Below are positions 8,633 to 17,225 of a stretch of DNA of 64,000 nucleotides, piece by piece. Made by a program: the position numbers and the translations under genes. This DNA comes from CAYWXK01 sp964462515 (GTDB lineage Bacteria; Planctomycetota; Phycisphaerae; Sedimentisphaerales; Anaerobacaceae): NCBI GenBank assembly GCA_964462515.1, contig CAYWXK010000011.1:1-64000 (forward strand), in the 5' to 3' direction. The notes under the pieces are model-generated. The model saw only the letters and a list, made by a program, of their open reading frames with translations, was not told where the DNA came from and made no database searches. Numbering within the stretch: the first letter of the stretch is position 1; the number at the start of each line of letters is the position of its first letter.

Positions 8633-10120
8633 ATGTACACCGTACTTGCACGAAAATACCGTTCGCAGACGTTTGATGACGTCATCGGCCAGGATGCAAT
8701 CAGCCAGACGCTCAAGAATGCAATAAAGACAGACAGGGTCGCACACGCCTATCTCTTCACGGGGACCCGCGGCATCGGCAAAACTACTATGGCACGCGTG
8801 CTGGCAAAATCGCTCAATTGCCTGGCGGTCGGTGCCCCTACGGCACAGCCCTGCTGTAAGTGCGATGGCTGCATTGCAATAAACGCCGGCGATGACATCG
8901 ATGTCATTGAGATTGACGGCGCTACAAACAACGGCGTCGAGCAGGTTCGCGAGTTGCGGCAGAACGCTATCTACCGGCCCGCACGCTCAAGGTTCAAGAT
9001 TTACATTATCGATGAAGTCCACATGCTCACGGTGCCGGCTTTTAATGCTCTATTAAAAATTCTGGAAGAGCCTCCAAGCCATGTTAAGTTTATTTTTGCC
9101 ACCACCGAGCCGAACAAGGTCATCCCGACAATTCAATCGAGATGCCAGAGGTTTGATTTCAGCAATATAACGCCGGTCAAAATCGCCGAGCAGCTACGGT
9201 CCATCCTAAAACAGGAAAAAATTAAATTTGAGGATGACCTGATTTTGTCGCTGGCAAAAATGGCAAATGGCTCGATGAGAGATGCGCTTAGCCTGCTGGA
9301 TAGACTGATAAGCACCGGTGTTGAGCCATTGAGCGTCTCAATGCTCGAGGAGTTTTTAGGCTGCCCCAACAGCGAAAAAATCTGGAATCTAATCGGCAGG
9401 ATTGCCGACAGCGATGCGGCTGGAACGCTCGCGGCGATAGAGGGTTTAGTCAGCGGCGGCGTAAGCGAGGTTCAGCTCGTTGGTTCGCTTATCGAGTATA
9501 TGCGCGACCTGATGGTGGTCAAATCCGCAGGCCTCGACAGTGAGCTTTTGGTTCTGACAGACGAGCAGCGAAAGCGGGCTGGCGAGCTGGCCGAAAAATT
9601 CGATGTCGCGGCACTTGTCTATAACATAACCGCACTTGAGAAACTGCGATGGACAATTAAAAATAGTGACACACCCAGAGCGCTTTTAGAGGCATCGCTT
9701 TTGCGATTTGCCTTGAGCGAGCATTTTCTTAATATCGACCAGCTTCTTTCTCAGCTCCAACCTGGTTTCTCATCTCCTCTTAAAAAAAAAGTAGCCACTC
9801 CTGACACCGCTACTAAAAACCAGGAGTCATCAGCACCGTCGCAAACCACCGGTCACGGGCCGCAAGATACAAATAGCGAGCATCAAGCATCGCCTGTCCG
9901 CCGTAGCGTAAGCGAAGTCGGAAGCTTCAGCGAAGGCGGACCTGTCCTTCGTAGCGTTAGCGAAGAAGGAAGTATCGAGAATCAGGAAAAAGCTCAGCCC
10001 TCTCCCAATCATCTTAAGACCAGCAGCCAGAGGAGAAATGATATAGCCAATGACCCGGCTGTTAGAACGGTTCTTATTGGGCTTGATGCGACAATTACCC
10101 GCATCGAGGAATACCAGTAG
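8633..10120 (+). CDS. dnaX: DNA polymerase III subunits gamma/tau
   Basis: 495 residues. AAA+ clamp-loader ATPase with Walker A GTRGIGKT (44-51), a zinc knuckle of C63, C74, C77 and C80, Walker B/DEVH (127-130), sensor TTEP (157-160) and the SRC arginine-finger motif (169-171). The clamp-loader collar follows to about residue 370. The tau-like tail is short and low-complexity. Residues about 420-447 are encoded by a palindromic genomic repeat (RRSVSEVG...RSVSEEG). There is no clear Shine-Dalgarno because the AATTTCAAATTTG repeat abuts the ATG. It lies downstream of the SRP RNA and converges on the tRNA-Asn gene. Confidence 0.96.
   Translation: MYTVLARKYRSQTFDDVIGQDAISQTLKNAIKTDRVAHAYLFTGTRGIGKTTMARVLAKSLNCLAVGAPTAQPCCKCDGCIAINAGDDIDVIEIDGATNNGVEQVRELRQNAIYRPARSRFKIYIIDEVHMLTVPAFNALLKILEEPPSHVKFIFATTEPNKVIPTIQSRCQRFDFSNITPVKIAEQLRSILKQEKIKFEDDLILSLAKMANGSMRDALSLLDRLISTGVEPLSVSMLEEFLGCPNSEKIWNLIGRIADSDAAGTLAAIEGLVSGGVSEVQLVGSLIEYMRDLMVVKSAGLDSELLVLTDEQRKRAGELAEKFDVAALVYNITALEKLRWTIKNSDTPRALLEASLLRFALSEHFLNIDQLLSQLQPGFSSPLKKKVATPDTATKNQESSAPSQTTGHGPQDTNSEHQASPVRRSVSEVGSFSEGGPVLRSVSEEGSIENQEKAQPSPNHLKTSSQRRNDIANDPAVRTVLIGLDATITRIEEYQ
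9892..9974 (+). repeat. palindromic repeat inserted in frame in dnaX
   Basis: Two similar units, CCTGTCCGCCGTAGCGTAAG and CCTGTCCTTCGTAGCGTTAG, are each followed by an AGCGAAG-type arm. TCCGCC at the left pairs with GGCGGA further right. In the dnaX frame it encodes a Ser/Glu/Val/Gly-rich stretch unlike any conserved DnaX region. This suggests a mobile palindrome tolerated in the unstructured tail. Confidence 0.65.
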
Positions 10121-10135
10121 ATACAAATCAATTAT

Positions 10136-10500
10136 CTCCCCGAGTAGGGCTCGAACCTACGACCTAGCGGTTACGGCTTCCTTCAGGTTTCCCCAAAGAC
10201 CGGACTATCTCATCACCATACACTTTGCCTGCCTTGGTGTAAGGTGCCGGGCGCTTATCAGGGCTTATTGGCACAGGCCGCCTCACCCTGTAGTCTCTGC
10301 ACCTTCCTGTTCACTTGCTAAAATGCCCTGTGTGAACAGGCTTGGCTCAGGATTACCATTTCCGCATCAGCGGATTCAGGCTTCCCTGAATTCACCCGGT
10401 TTTCATCCTGACGTTTCCATCAGGAGCTGCAACTTCGGCATAATATACCTTTTATGCCCCGCATTACAGCCGCTCGCTCTACCAATTGAGCTATCGGGGA
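10136..10500 (-). tRNA. tRNA-Asn(GUU) interrupted by a group I intron
   Basis: Exon 1 is 10466-10500 (positions 1-35, acceptor TCCCCGA, ending CTGT). Exon 2 is 10136-10173 (positions 36-73, starting TAACCGCT, acceptor TCGGGGA). Joined, they give a 73-nt class I cloverleaf. The anticodon stem is AGCGG/CCGCT and the 7-nt loop CUGUUAA gives anticodon GUU. Read without splicing it suggests GUA (Tyr), but there is no long variable arm and the stem-loop closes only after splicing. The intron lies between U35 and U36 of the anticodon. CCA is not encoded. The gene converges with dnaX. Confidence 0.92.
10174..10465 (-). ncRNA. group I self-splicing intron (IC3-like) in tRNA-Asn
   Basis: 292 nt with the group I core. 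Q is AATCCTGAGCCAAG (10341-10354 region), R is TGCAGAGACTAC (10290-10301) and S is GAGATAGTCCGG (10200-10211). A P-like AATTCAGGGAAGCC lies upstream. P1 can form between exon GGCUGU and intron GCAGCU, giving the required U.G pair at the 5' splice site. The last intron base is G (10174). A hairpin GGCATAA/TTATGCC fills the P1 extension. The core resembles the cyanobacterial/plastid tRNA-Leu intron class. No homing endonuclease frame exists inside; open frames across it are shadows. Confidence 0.92.
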
Positions 10501-10540
10501 ACAGCTAACTAAATCAACAACGTTCGAATTTCTATAAAGT

Positions 10541-10568
10541 ATTATCTCAAATTCAACAACTTTGTCAA
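10541..10568 (-). promoter_or_regulatory. sigma-70 promoter of tRNA-Asn
   Basis: Minus strand: a consensus TTGACA (10563-10568), a 16-bp spacer and GATAAT (10541-10546), ending 40 bp upstream of the tRNA 5' end. This is a strong housekeeping-type promoter. Confidence 0.75.
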
Positions 10569-10963
10569 GGGTCATCTTCTTGAAGCTTTACCAAAAACCC
10601 TAATCTGTGCGGCCGACGTTTCACCCCTGACCACCCCGTCATATTAAATTCGGCCTGCAAAACGTCCCACAATCGCTGGGATAACATACAAATTATAATG
10701 ATACTGGCAAAGCAGGTAGTTGCGATATATAATTTAACGCCGCTTAAAAACTTAAGTAATTTCGTCTATAATTCGATATAAAATTATTCCGGGCAGTTTT
10801 TTAGAACAATTTGTTGGATTATTCGGTAGTTTTACGTCCTATACCAATAAGCGGTTCGCTGCTAAAATGTAACCAGGCAGAACAAAAAACCTGGCTGGCG
10901 CATCTTAATAAATTGGGCACCAGGAATCAGTAAGCCGTGAAATAATAAAGTATTGTTAAAAAT
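10569..10963. other. gene-free interval
   Basis: AT-rich spacer between the divergent tRNA-Asn promoter and the kinase gene. No open frame, RNA motif or repeat is recognised. It presumably holds the kinase promoter; no confident -35/-10 pair was picked. Confidence 0.5.
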
Positions 10964-11827
10964 ATGGCCAAAGACATACTCAACGTTGGCGGTTTCAGCA
11001 TACAGGAGCGTATCGGCACCGGCGCCCGCAGCACAATCTACCAGGCGACCGACCTCGAAGACAATTCACCTATTGCCCTCAAACGCAGCATATTCGAAAG
11101 GCCCGAAGATGTAAGAATCTTCGAGCAGATGGAAACCGAATTCAAAGTGGCCAGGAAAATCGACCATCCCTACGTCCGCAAATGCTACAAACTAAAAAAA
11201 ATCCGCAGTATGTTCAAAGTAAAAGAGATGCTGCTTTCTATGGAGTTATTTGAAGGCCAAAATCTCGAAGACAGCCCCACCCTCAGCCTCGGCGATGTCC
11301 TGCTGGTCTTCAGAATGGTCGCAACAGGCCTTAACGCTATGCACCAGCAGGGATATATCCACTGCGACATAAAACCTAACAACATCCTTTTCAACAGCAA
11401 ATCCGGCTCAATCAAAATAATAGACCTTGGCCAGAGCTGCAGAATCGGAACCGTAAAACCCAGAATCCAGGGCACCCCCGACTACATCGCCCCGGAACAG
11501 GTCAGGCGAAAACCGCTCGGCCCAAAAACCGACATCTTCAACCTCGGCGCCACAATGTACTGGGCGCTGACAGGAAAAAATGTTCCGACCTTAATACCCA
11601 AAAAGAACGAATACGGCCTGCCTGTAATTGAGCCTCTCCGGGCACCCCGTGAAATAAAAAAACGAATACCCGCAAGCGTCTCAAAACTTGTAGTGGATTG
11701 CGTAAAGGATGACCCTGCCGAACGTCCAACCAATATGATGTCCGTCGTCTCAAGGCTGGACCTGATGATACACAGTATTTTCAGCGACAGACTAAGTTCA
11801 AACAAAAATGCACCGGACGATAATTGA
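10964..11827 (+). CDS. Hanks-type serine/threonine protein kinase
   Basis: 287 residues, a single cytoplasmic kinase domain with no transmembrane segment or sensor domain. Visible features are the glycine loop GTGARSTIY (18-26), catalytic Lys40 (IALKR), the catalytic loop HCDIKPNN (133-140; HCD instead of HRD, D135 and N140 kept), the metal-binding DLG (154-156; DLG instead of DFG) and APE (176-178). All catalytic residues are present, so it should be active. Its last 20 bp overlap the start of a metallophosphoesterase gene. I infer a kinase-phosphatase pair acting on the same target. Confidence 0.9.
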   Translation: MAKDILNVGGFSIQERIGTGARSTIYQATDLEDNSPIALKRSIFERPEDVRIFEQMETEFKVARKIDHPYVRKCYKLKKIRSMFKVKEMLLSMELFEGQNLEDSPTLSLGDVLLVFRMVATGLNAMHQQGYIHCDIKPNNILFNSKSGSIKIIDLGQSCRIGTVKPRIQGTPDYIAPEQVRRKPLGPKTDIFNLGATMYWALTGKNVPTLIPKKNEYGLPVIEPLRAPREIKKRIPASVSKLVVDCVKDDPAERPTNMMSVVSRLDLMIHSIFSDRLSSNKNAPDDN

Positions 11828-12659
11828 CTTACTTAATAAGGCTGCTGACGCCAACAGCGAAGATAACTTTCGACGCGGTAATGTAATCTATCTGCCCACC
11901 GAGGGCAGCTTAATCGTCGCCGGTGACATTCACGGACACCGCCGAAATTTTGAAAGAATAATCGCTTTCGCCAATCTCGATACAAACCCCGACAGGCACA
12001 TCATTCTGCAGGAAATCATACACGGAGGCCCCGAAGACGAGCAGGGCGGCTGCCTATCCTATAAATTGCTTTTTGATGTCGCCCGCTACAAATTAAACTT
12101 TCCCCACCGTGTCCACATCATTATGGGAAATCACGACACCGCTTTCATCAGCGATATCCAGGTGATGAAAAACGGCAAAGAAATGAGCCGCCCGATGTAT
12201 TTAGCTATGCAGCGAGAGTTTCAGCAATCTTGCTCCGAAATCATACAGGCCATAAGGCAATTCCTGTTCTCCCAGCCGTTAGCTGTCAGATGCGACAATA
12301 GACTTTGGATTTCCCATTCTCTTCCCGCCGACCGTTTTATCGATAAATTCGACGCCGGCATCCTCTCTCGACCCCTGCAGCCGGATGACCTTCATAGACC
12401 CGGCTCAGCATATATATTGACCTGGGGCAGAAGACACAGCCAGGCCCTGCTGGATAAAATGGCCGAAATTCTTGATGTTGACCTTTTCATTCTTGGCCAT
12501 CAGCACCAGCAGCAGGGCTGGACCCACGCCGGAAAAAATCTAATAATCATCGCCTCCGACCACAATCACGGCTGCCTGCTCTCGCTCAATCTATCCGAAT
12601 CTTACACCATCGAGCAGCTAATCGACTCAATCGTGCCATTGACTTCTATCTCCGCTTGA
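11808..12659 (+). CDS. calcineurin-like metallophosphoesterase (Ser/Thr phosphatase type)
   Basis: 283 residues. The binuclear-metal motifs are GDIHG (39-43), a variant second block HGGPEDEQGG (72-81) where PP2A-like enzymes have GDxxDRG, GNHD (107-110), and later HSLP and GHQHQQQG histidines. This matches PPP-type protein phosphatases. The ATG lies inside the upstream kinase gene (20-bp overlap), implying translational coupling. It plausibly reverses the kinase's phosphorylation. Substrate unknown. Confidence 0.85.
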   Translation: MHRTIIDLLNKAADANSEDNFRRGNVIYLPTEGSLIVAGDIHGHRRNFERIIAFANLDTNPDRHIILQEIIHGGPEDEQGGCLSYKLLFDVARYKLNFPHRVHIIMGNHDTAFISDIQVMKNGKEMSRPMYLAMQREFQQSCSEIIQAIRQFLFSQPLAVRCDNRLWISHSLPADRFIDKFDAGILSRPLQPDDLHRPGSAYILTWGRRHSQALLDKMAEILDVDLFILGHQHQQQGWTHAGKNLIIIASDHNHGCLLSLNLSESYTIEQLIDSIVPLTSISA

Positions 12660-12704
12660 TTACTTTTATATACCGCATAACGAAATTGTGCGTATAGAGA
12701 CCAA

Positions 12705-12802
12705 GAGTGTCTAACAAAAAGAAAACGTGTTATCTGTCATTCCCGCGAAGGCGGGAATCCAGAAATCTTGAGACATTTGGAATTTTATTTTGTTAGATGT
12801 CC
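12705..12802. repeat. nested palindromic repeat (MITE-like)
   Basis: Outer arms GTGTCTAACAAAA (from 12707) and TTTTGTTAGATGTC (to about 12801) are inverted. Between them lies a second hairpin, ATTCCCGCG-AAG-GCGGGAAT (about 12740-12759), of the widespread ATTCCCGCG...GCGGGAAT repeat type. The right arm overlaps the possible TTG start of the next gene, which argues for the later ATG. Confidence 0.55.
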
Positions 12803-12822
12803 CCAAAAGGATTTTTTGCCCG

Positions 12823-14043
12823 ATGGATTGGTATTTTTATATAGCTTTAGCAGCAATCGTCTCGCAGTTACTCTTTCTACTCCAGACAGTTAATAACTTC
12901 CGCTACGCACTTTCCAAATACCGAAAAAAACGTTTATGGCAGCAATCGCAGGTTGTTTTGATTGTGCCCTGCAAAGGGTTAGACTCGGATTTTCAAAAAA
13001 ATATCTCGTCATTTTTCGCACAGGATTACGCCAATTATCGCCTGTGGTTCGTGGTCGCCGACCAGTCTGACCCGGCTTATGGCGAACTATGCAAATTGAA
13101 AGATGACCTCAGCCAGAATTCTAAAGCACACCAAATCCAGATACTGGTTGCAGGCCCTGCCAAATCCTGCAGCCAGAAAATCCATAACCTTCTTTATTGC
13201 TACAACAGAATCCCTGATGACATCGGTATTCTAGCTTTTGCCGACTCCGACATCTCTGTCCGCACAGACTGGTTAAGTCACCTGGTCTGGCCTCTTCGCA
13301 AGCCTAAAACCGGCGCATCTACAGGCTACCGCTGGTTTGTGCCAAAGAACCAAAACCTTGCCGGCTTGGCTCTGTCAGCTATCAACGCAAAGGTCGCCCA
13401 ACTGCTCGGCAACACCCGCTTCAACCAAGCCTGGGGCGGCTCAATGGCCATCCGCGTCGAGACCTTCCGGCAGCTCGGCCTCGGAAAAATCTGGCCGAAG
13501 ACTTTGAGCGATGACCTGTCACTCGGCCCCGCCGTCAAAAAAGCCGGCTTGAAAGTTTCTTTCGTTCCCGCCTGCCTGGTGGCTTCCTACCAATCCATCA
13601 CCTGGCGAGAGCTTTTTGAATTTGCCCGCAGACAATTCTTAATCACTCGCGTTTATGCCCCCGGAACCTGGTGGTTCGGCTTATTGAGCTGTTTTACCTC
13701 AGTCTTGGGCCTGTGGGCGACAGCCGCCGTTGCAATCTATGCCGCAGCAGCCAAAGATAAAAACCTTCTTCTTTTTGCCGCTGTTCCTATCGTCTTCTTC
13801 GTAAGCCAGCTAACCCAGGCAATACTCCGCCAGAAAATGGCAGGTAAATTGCTGGAAAAAGATTGGCCCCAACTAAAGTCCGCCTGCATCGCCGACATCC
13901 TCGCCTTCTGGGCCTGGTCGATACTGCTATTATTTTTTATCATTTCTTCCGCCTTCGGCAATAAGCTCTGCTGGCGAGGAATATGCTATAAGCTCCGCAG
14001 CCCAACCGATATAATCATCCTCGGCAACCAGGATTGTCCTTGA
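12823..14043 (+). CDS. glycosyltransferase family 2 / ceramide-glucosyltransferase-like membrane protein
   Basis: 406 residues from the ATG at 12823; a TTG at 12790 would add 11 residues encoded by a repeat. An N-terminal membrane anchor is followed by a GT-A domain: VLIVPCKGLD, the metal motif FADSD, the acceptor-site DDLSLG, and RRQFLITR as the Q/RxxRW-like block. Several C-terminal TM helices follow. The order matches GT21-type glucosylceramide synthases and HpnI-like enzymes, so it likely adds a sugar to a membrane lipid at the inner membrane. The exact acceptor is not deducible. No operon partner is evident. Confidence 0.8.
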   Translation: MDWYFYIALAAIVSQLLFLLQTVNNFRYALSKYRKKRLWQQSQVVLIVPCKGLDSDFQKNISSFFAQDYANYRLWFVVADQSDPAYGELCKLKDDLSQNSKAHQIQILVAGPAKSCSQKIHNLLYCYNRIPDDIGILAFADSDISVRTDWLSHLVWPLRKPKTGASTGYRWFVPKNQNLAGLALSAINAKVAQLLGNTRFNQAWGGSMAIRVETFRQLGLGKIWPKTLSDDLSLGPAVKKAGLKVSFVPACLVASYQSITWRELFEFARRQFLITRVYAPGTWWFGLLSCFTSVLGLWATAAVAIYAAAAKDKNLLLFAAVPIVFFVSQLTQAILRQKMAGKLLEKDWPQLKSACIADILAFWAWSILLLFFIISSAFGNKLCWRGICYKLRSPTDIIILGNQDCP

Positions 14044-14338
14044 TTTCTGCTGCCACAAACGTTATAATCACAAATAGCAAATGCAAGCATTATTACAGCG
14101 CCACTTAATAGCAAAAGCGATGGCTTTAGCTTAAAAACTGTTTTGGATTTTGGTAATTTCGATTTTGAATTTGTCCTTCGACTTTGCTCAGGATGGTGAG
14201 CTTGTCGAACCATTTCGTATTTCGAGATTCGGATTTCGAATTTACATAACTTATATACCATAAGACAGTGTCAGTAACGAGTAAATTTATGCAGCGCTGT
14301 AGCAGTATTGCCCGGGTGTTTTTTAGCTGGAGGAATAT
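14044..14338. repeat. intergenic composite of two interspersed repeats
   Basis: Positions 14173-14211 carry CCTTCGACTTTGCTCAGG followed by a GAGCTTGTCGAAC arm, an imperfect hairpin. Positions 14212-14243 carry TTTCGTATTTCGAGATTCGG, an AT-rich repeat with kin near 16025-16050 and 29105-29155. The rest holds only the leader of the next gene, with its GGAGG ribosome site at 14329-14335. Confidence 0.5.
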
Positions 14339-15979
14339 ATGAATCTTTCAAAAGCTGTTCAAACGAATTTCTTGCGGGGGATGGTCTTTGCCGGGTTATT
14401 CACGGTATTATTCTTTTGTCTCCCTTCTTATGCTAAATATAGCGGCGGCACCGGCGACCCAAACGACCCTTACAGAATCGCTAACGCCGAAGACCTCAAC
14501 GACATCGGTAATTACGAAGAAGACTGGGACAAACACTTTATCCTCATCAACGATGTCAACCTTGCCCAATACACCGGCACACAGTTCAAAATTATCAGCA
14601 CAGTTTGGAATAATGTTTTTACAGGTGTCTTCGACGGTAATGACCATAAAATCTGGAATTTTACGTGGACTTCTGATGACCAAAACAATGTCGGCCTTTT
14701 TGGATGGATAGGCATCGGCGGCCAGATTAAAAACCTTGGGATGGAAAATGTAGATGTCAACGCCGTAAATGGACATTCTGTTGGCGGTTTGGTAGGAATC
14801 AATGGTGGTGAGATAACCAACTGCTATTCCAAAGGTAAAGTTTCGGGAACTCCGTATTATCTTGGCGGGCTCGTGGGATGGAATTTTAGAGGCACAATAA
14901 CTAACTGCTATTCGACTGGTAGCATTACAGGTGAGGGTGCCGGTGGCTTGGTAGGCTACAATTACATGGGCACGATAAACAACTGCTATTCGACTGGCAG
15001 TGTTTCAGGAGGCATTTTTGTCGGTGGGCTGGTCGGAACACATCAGGATGGCACGATAATCAACTGCCATTCTTCAGGCAGCGTTTCAGGAATAGAAGCA
15101 GTCGCTGGCCTGGTGGGCTTCAACTCCAGAGGCACTATAACAAACTGTTATTCTTCAACCGCCGTCTCAGGCGACCGTGAAGTCGGCGGACTGGTGGGGT
15201 GGAACCGGAAAGGCGCGATAACCGATAGCTATTCGATAGGCAGCGTTTCTGCGCGCGGTGGAGTCGGGGGACTCATGGGAGAGAACGAAGAGGGTACGGT
15301 AGCCAACTGCTATTCAAGCGGGGAAGTTTCAGGGCAGAGTGATGTTGGTGGATTTGTAGGAGTCAATTTTGACACGATAACCAACTGCTATTCGACAGCT
15401 AATGTTACAGGAAGTCGGTGGGTTGGCGGGCTGGTGGGATACAACGGTGGTGCGATAAATGCCTGCTATTCGACAGGCAGCGTTGATGGGAACGATTGTG
15501 TTGGTGCCCTGGTGGGATGGAATGATGTAGGCACGATAAGAAACTGCTATTCCTCAGGCAGCATTACAGGAGTTAGTTGTGTCGGTGGGATAATAGGCAA
15601 AAATGGTGGAGGTTGCAAAATCTGTGCCGGCTGGATATACAACTGCTATTCGGCTGGCGCTATTGTGGGAAACTATGCGGTTGGCGGATTGCTCGGCGAC
15701 AATATAGCAGGAGGAGCATTCAATTCTTTCTGGGATATTCAAACCAGCGGCCAATCAACAAGTGCCGGCGGGGAACCTAAAACCATCGCAGAAATGAAAA
15801 CAATTAGTACATTTATAGACGCCGGCTGGGATTTTGTCGAAATATGGGGTATTGGTGAGCATCAGACGTATCCATTCCTGCGGTTTGCACCGGCGGGTGA
15901 TTTCAATTATGATAAAAAAGTTGACCTTCTCGACCTCGCAATTTTTGCCTCTCACTGGCTGGAAAACGCGAAGCGTTAG
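14339..15979 (+). CDS. secreted GLUG-repeat protein with dockerin-like C-terminus
   Basis: 546 residues. A signal peptide (about 1-32) is followed by YSGGTGDPNDPYRIANAEDL, the usual start of planctomycete GLUG proteins. About eleven repeats of the form GTITNCYSTGSVSG...VGGLVG (residues 130-450) build a beta-helix-like array. A C-terminal dockerin-like motif follows, GDFNYDKKVDLLDLAIFA, then HWL. GLUG arrays are found in secreted adhesins and peptidase-associated proteins, so a role in adhesion or surface display is inferred. A GGAGG ribosome site lies 5 bp before the ATG. Confidence 0.85.
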   Translation: MNLSKAVQTNFLRGMVFAGLFTVLFFCLPSYAKYSGGTGDPNDPYRIANAEDLNDIGNYEEDWDKHFILINDVNLAQYTGTQFKIISTVWNNVFTGVFDGNDHKIWNFTWTSDDQNNVGLFGWIGIGGQIKNLGMENVDVNAVNGHSVGGLVGINGGEITNCYSKGKVSGTPYYLGGLVGWNFRGTITNCYSTGSITGEGAGGLVGYNYMGTINNCYSTGSVSGGIFVGGLVGTHQDGTIINCHSSGSVSGIEAVAGLVGFNSRGTITNCYSSTAVSGDREVGGLVGWNRKGAITDSYSIGSVSARGGVGGLMGENEEGTVANCYSSGEVSGQSDVGGFVGVNFDTITNCYSTANVTGSRWVGGLVGYNGGAINACYSTGSVDGNDCVGALVGWNDVGTIRNCYSSGSITGVSCVGGIIGKNGGGCKICAGWIYNCYSAGAIVGNYAVGGLLGDNIAGGAFNSFWDIQTSGQSTSAGGEPKTIAEMKTISTFIDAGWDFVEIWGIGEHQTYPFLRFAPAGDFNYDKKVDLLDLAIFASHWLENAKR

Positions 15980-16010
15980 TATTTAGCCCGCCGTTTTAAC
16001 GGCGGTTTGA
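15978..16010. repeat. TATTTAGCCCGCC hairpin, possible terminator
   Basis: A perfect stem CCGCCGTT-TT-AACGGCGG (15988-16005) starts 8 bp after the GLUG stop codon and is followed by TTTG. The same TATTTAGCCCGCC lead-in occurs at 56061-56093 downstream of the GH97 gene, in the same relation to the gene end. It is a small repeat that may act as a terminator for both strands. Confidence 0.55.
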
Positions 16011-16034
16011 ATTCCGCAAACTACGAAATACGAA

Positions 16035-17138
16035 TCACGAAATATCCGCAATGTCGCTTTGTGGTTTGCCGACAAGATATATCCTGTTTTTGCCGCTGCG
16101 CTTTGCCTCTAATAGCGCCTCATCTGCCCGCTGGAAGATTTCCTGTGTTGTTGAACCATCGCGAGGAAAGCTCGCCAGCCCGCCGCTTATTGTCAAAAGT
16201 CCCTTACCCGCAGGCCCCAATAAATGCAGCTCTGCCTTTCCCAATTCTCTTACAAACCGCTTCGCTATAAAGATGGCCTCCTGAGGATGGTCAGCCATCG
16301 CCGAACGCCTCTCTGCTTCTTTGCCATCGACTTGTCGGGGCTGCGGAACATCCCAGAACACGACGGCAAACTCGTCTCCCCCGATTCTGCCGACGACATC
16401 GTGCTGACGGCAGCACCGCCGCATCAAGACGGCAGCCTGTCTTAAAATCTCATCACCGGCTCGATGACCATAATCATCATTGTAGCGCTTGAAGTCATCA
16501 ATATCGAAAACAAGAAGTGTCACCCGCCCGTTCTCACGCCTGGCCTGCTCTAAAATCTGCCTCGAAAATTCCCAGATATATCTTCTGTTCTTCAGCCCTG
16601 TTAAATCATCCTCTGTAGCCAGCTCTTCAAGCAATTCTATCTTTCTTTTTGTTTTTGCATCGATGCCCCGCACCAATTGACCTATCGATTCCTCTTTTGC
16701 CAAGATTTCGCCGGCACCCTTGCGGCCGAACAGTGAGCTTGGCCATGCCTTACGGCATTGATGCGGGGCAAAAATATATGATTCCAGATAAGAAAATTGA
16801 ATCGGACAAATCAGATAATCATCGGCTAATCTCTTGCCGTCGAAACCTCTGCCGACAAGCTCCATCGCCATCGGCTCTTCAGCCATTTGCGCAAGAACAA
16901 TAATCTTCGCGTCACGATTGGCCTCTCTTAAGGCCTTCAGAGACGAGCTTAATTTGCCTGATGTCCCTGATATCGTTACCGCGATGCCTGTAAAGTTATT
17001 TTTCGCCGCAGCATCAACCCCATCGTGTATATTGCTGGACACTTCACAGAGCGAGGTAACCTCATTGATATCTACAAAGGCTTTGCTAATATCCCCTATC
17101 AGCAAAATTTTGTCTGTCTTACCGTTTAACCGTTTCAT
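16035..17138 (-). CDS. diguanylate cyclase (GGDEF) with degenerate receiver-like N-terminus
   Basis: 367 residues from the ATG at 17138, which has GGTGAG upstream; an earlier ATG at 17165 lacks a ribosome site. Residues 1-150 look like a response-regulator fold (LLIGD, IIVLAQ) without the usual phospho-acceptor pattern. A short coiled linker precedes DDLTGLKNRRY. The GGDEF signature RIGGDEFAVVF is intact (GGDEF 253-257), and the inhibitory I-site RQHD lies five residues upstream (244-247). It should make cyclic di-GMP from GTP with product inhibition. A short palindrome ATGCCTTACGGCAT sits in the linker region at 16745-16758. Confidence 0.9.
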   Translation of the reverse strand: MKRLNGKTDKILLIGDISKAFVDINEVTSLCEVSSNIHDGVDAAAKNNFTGIAVTISGTSGKLSSSLKALREANRDAKIIVLAQMAEEPMAMELVGRGFDGKRLADDYLICPIQFSYLESYIFAPHQCRKAWPSSLFGRKGAGEILAKEESIGQLVRGIDAKTKRKIELLEELATEDDLTGLKNRRYIWEFSRQILEQARRENGRVTLLVFDIDDFKRYNDDYGHRAGDEILRQAAVLMRRCCRQHDVVGRIGGDEFAVVFWDVPQPRQVDGKEAERRSAMADHPQEAIFIAKRFVRELGKAELHLLGPAGKGLLTISGGLASFPRDGSTTQEIFQRADEALLEAKRSGKNRIYLVGKPQSDIADIS

Positions 17139-17225
17139 TGTCTCACCATCCAACCGTTCCCGCATTCACTCATTTACGCATCTACGCATTTACGCTTCAC
17201 GGGCCGCCGGCACCAGCCGAACACT

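Noticed and set aside
10136..10500. tRNA-Tyr reading (anticodon GTA before the intron)
   Set aside because: Bacterial tRNA-Tyr has a long variable arm. Only splicing after U35 closes a 7-nt loop, and this gives GUU.
10050..10508. 152-codon open frame over the dnaX end and the split tRNA
   Set aside because: It crosses the tRNA exons and the group I core on the opposite strand; there is no family likeness or ribosome site, so it is not a homing endonuclease.
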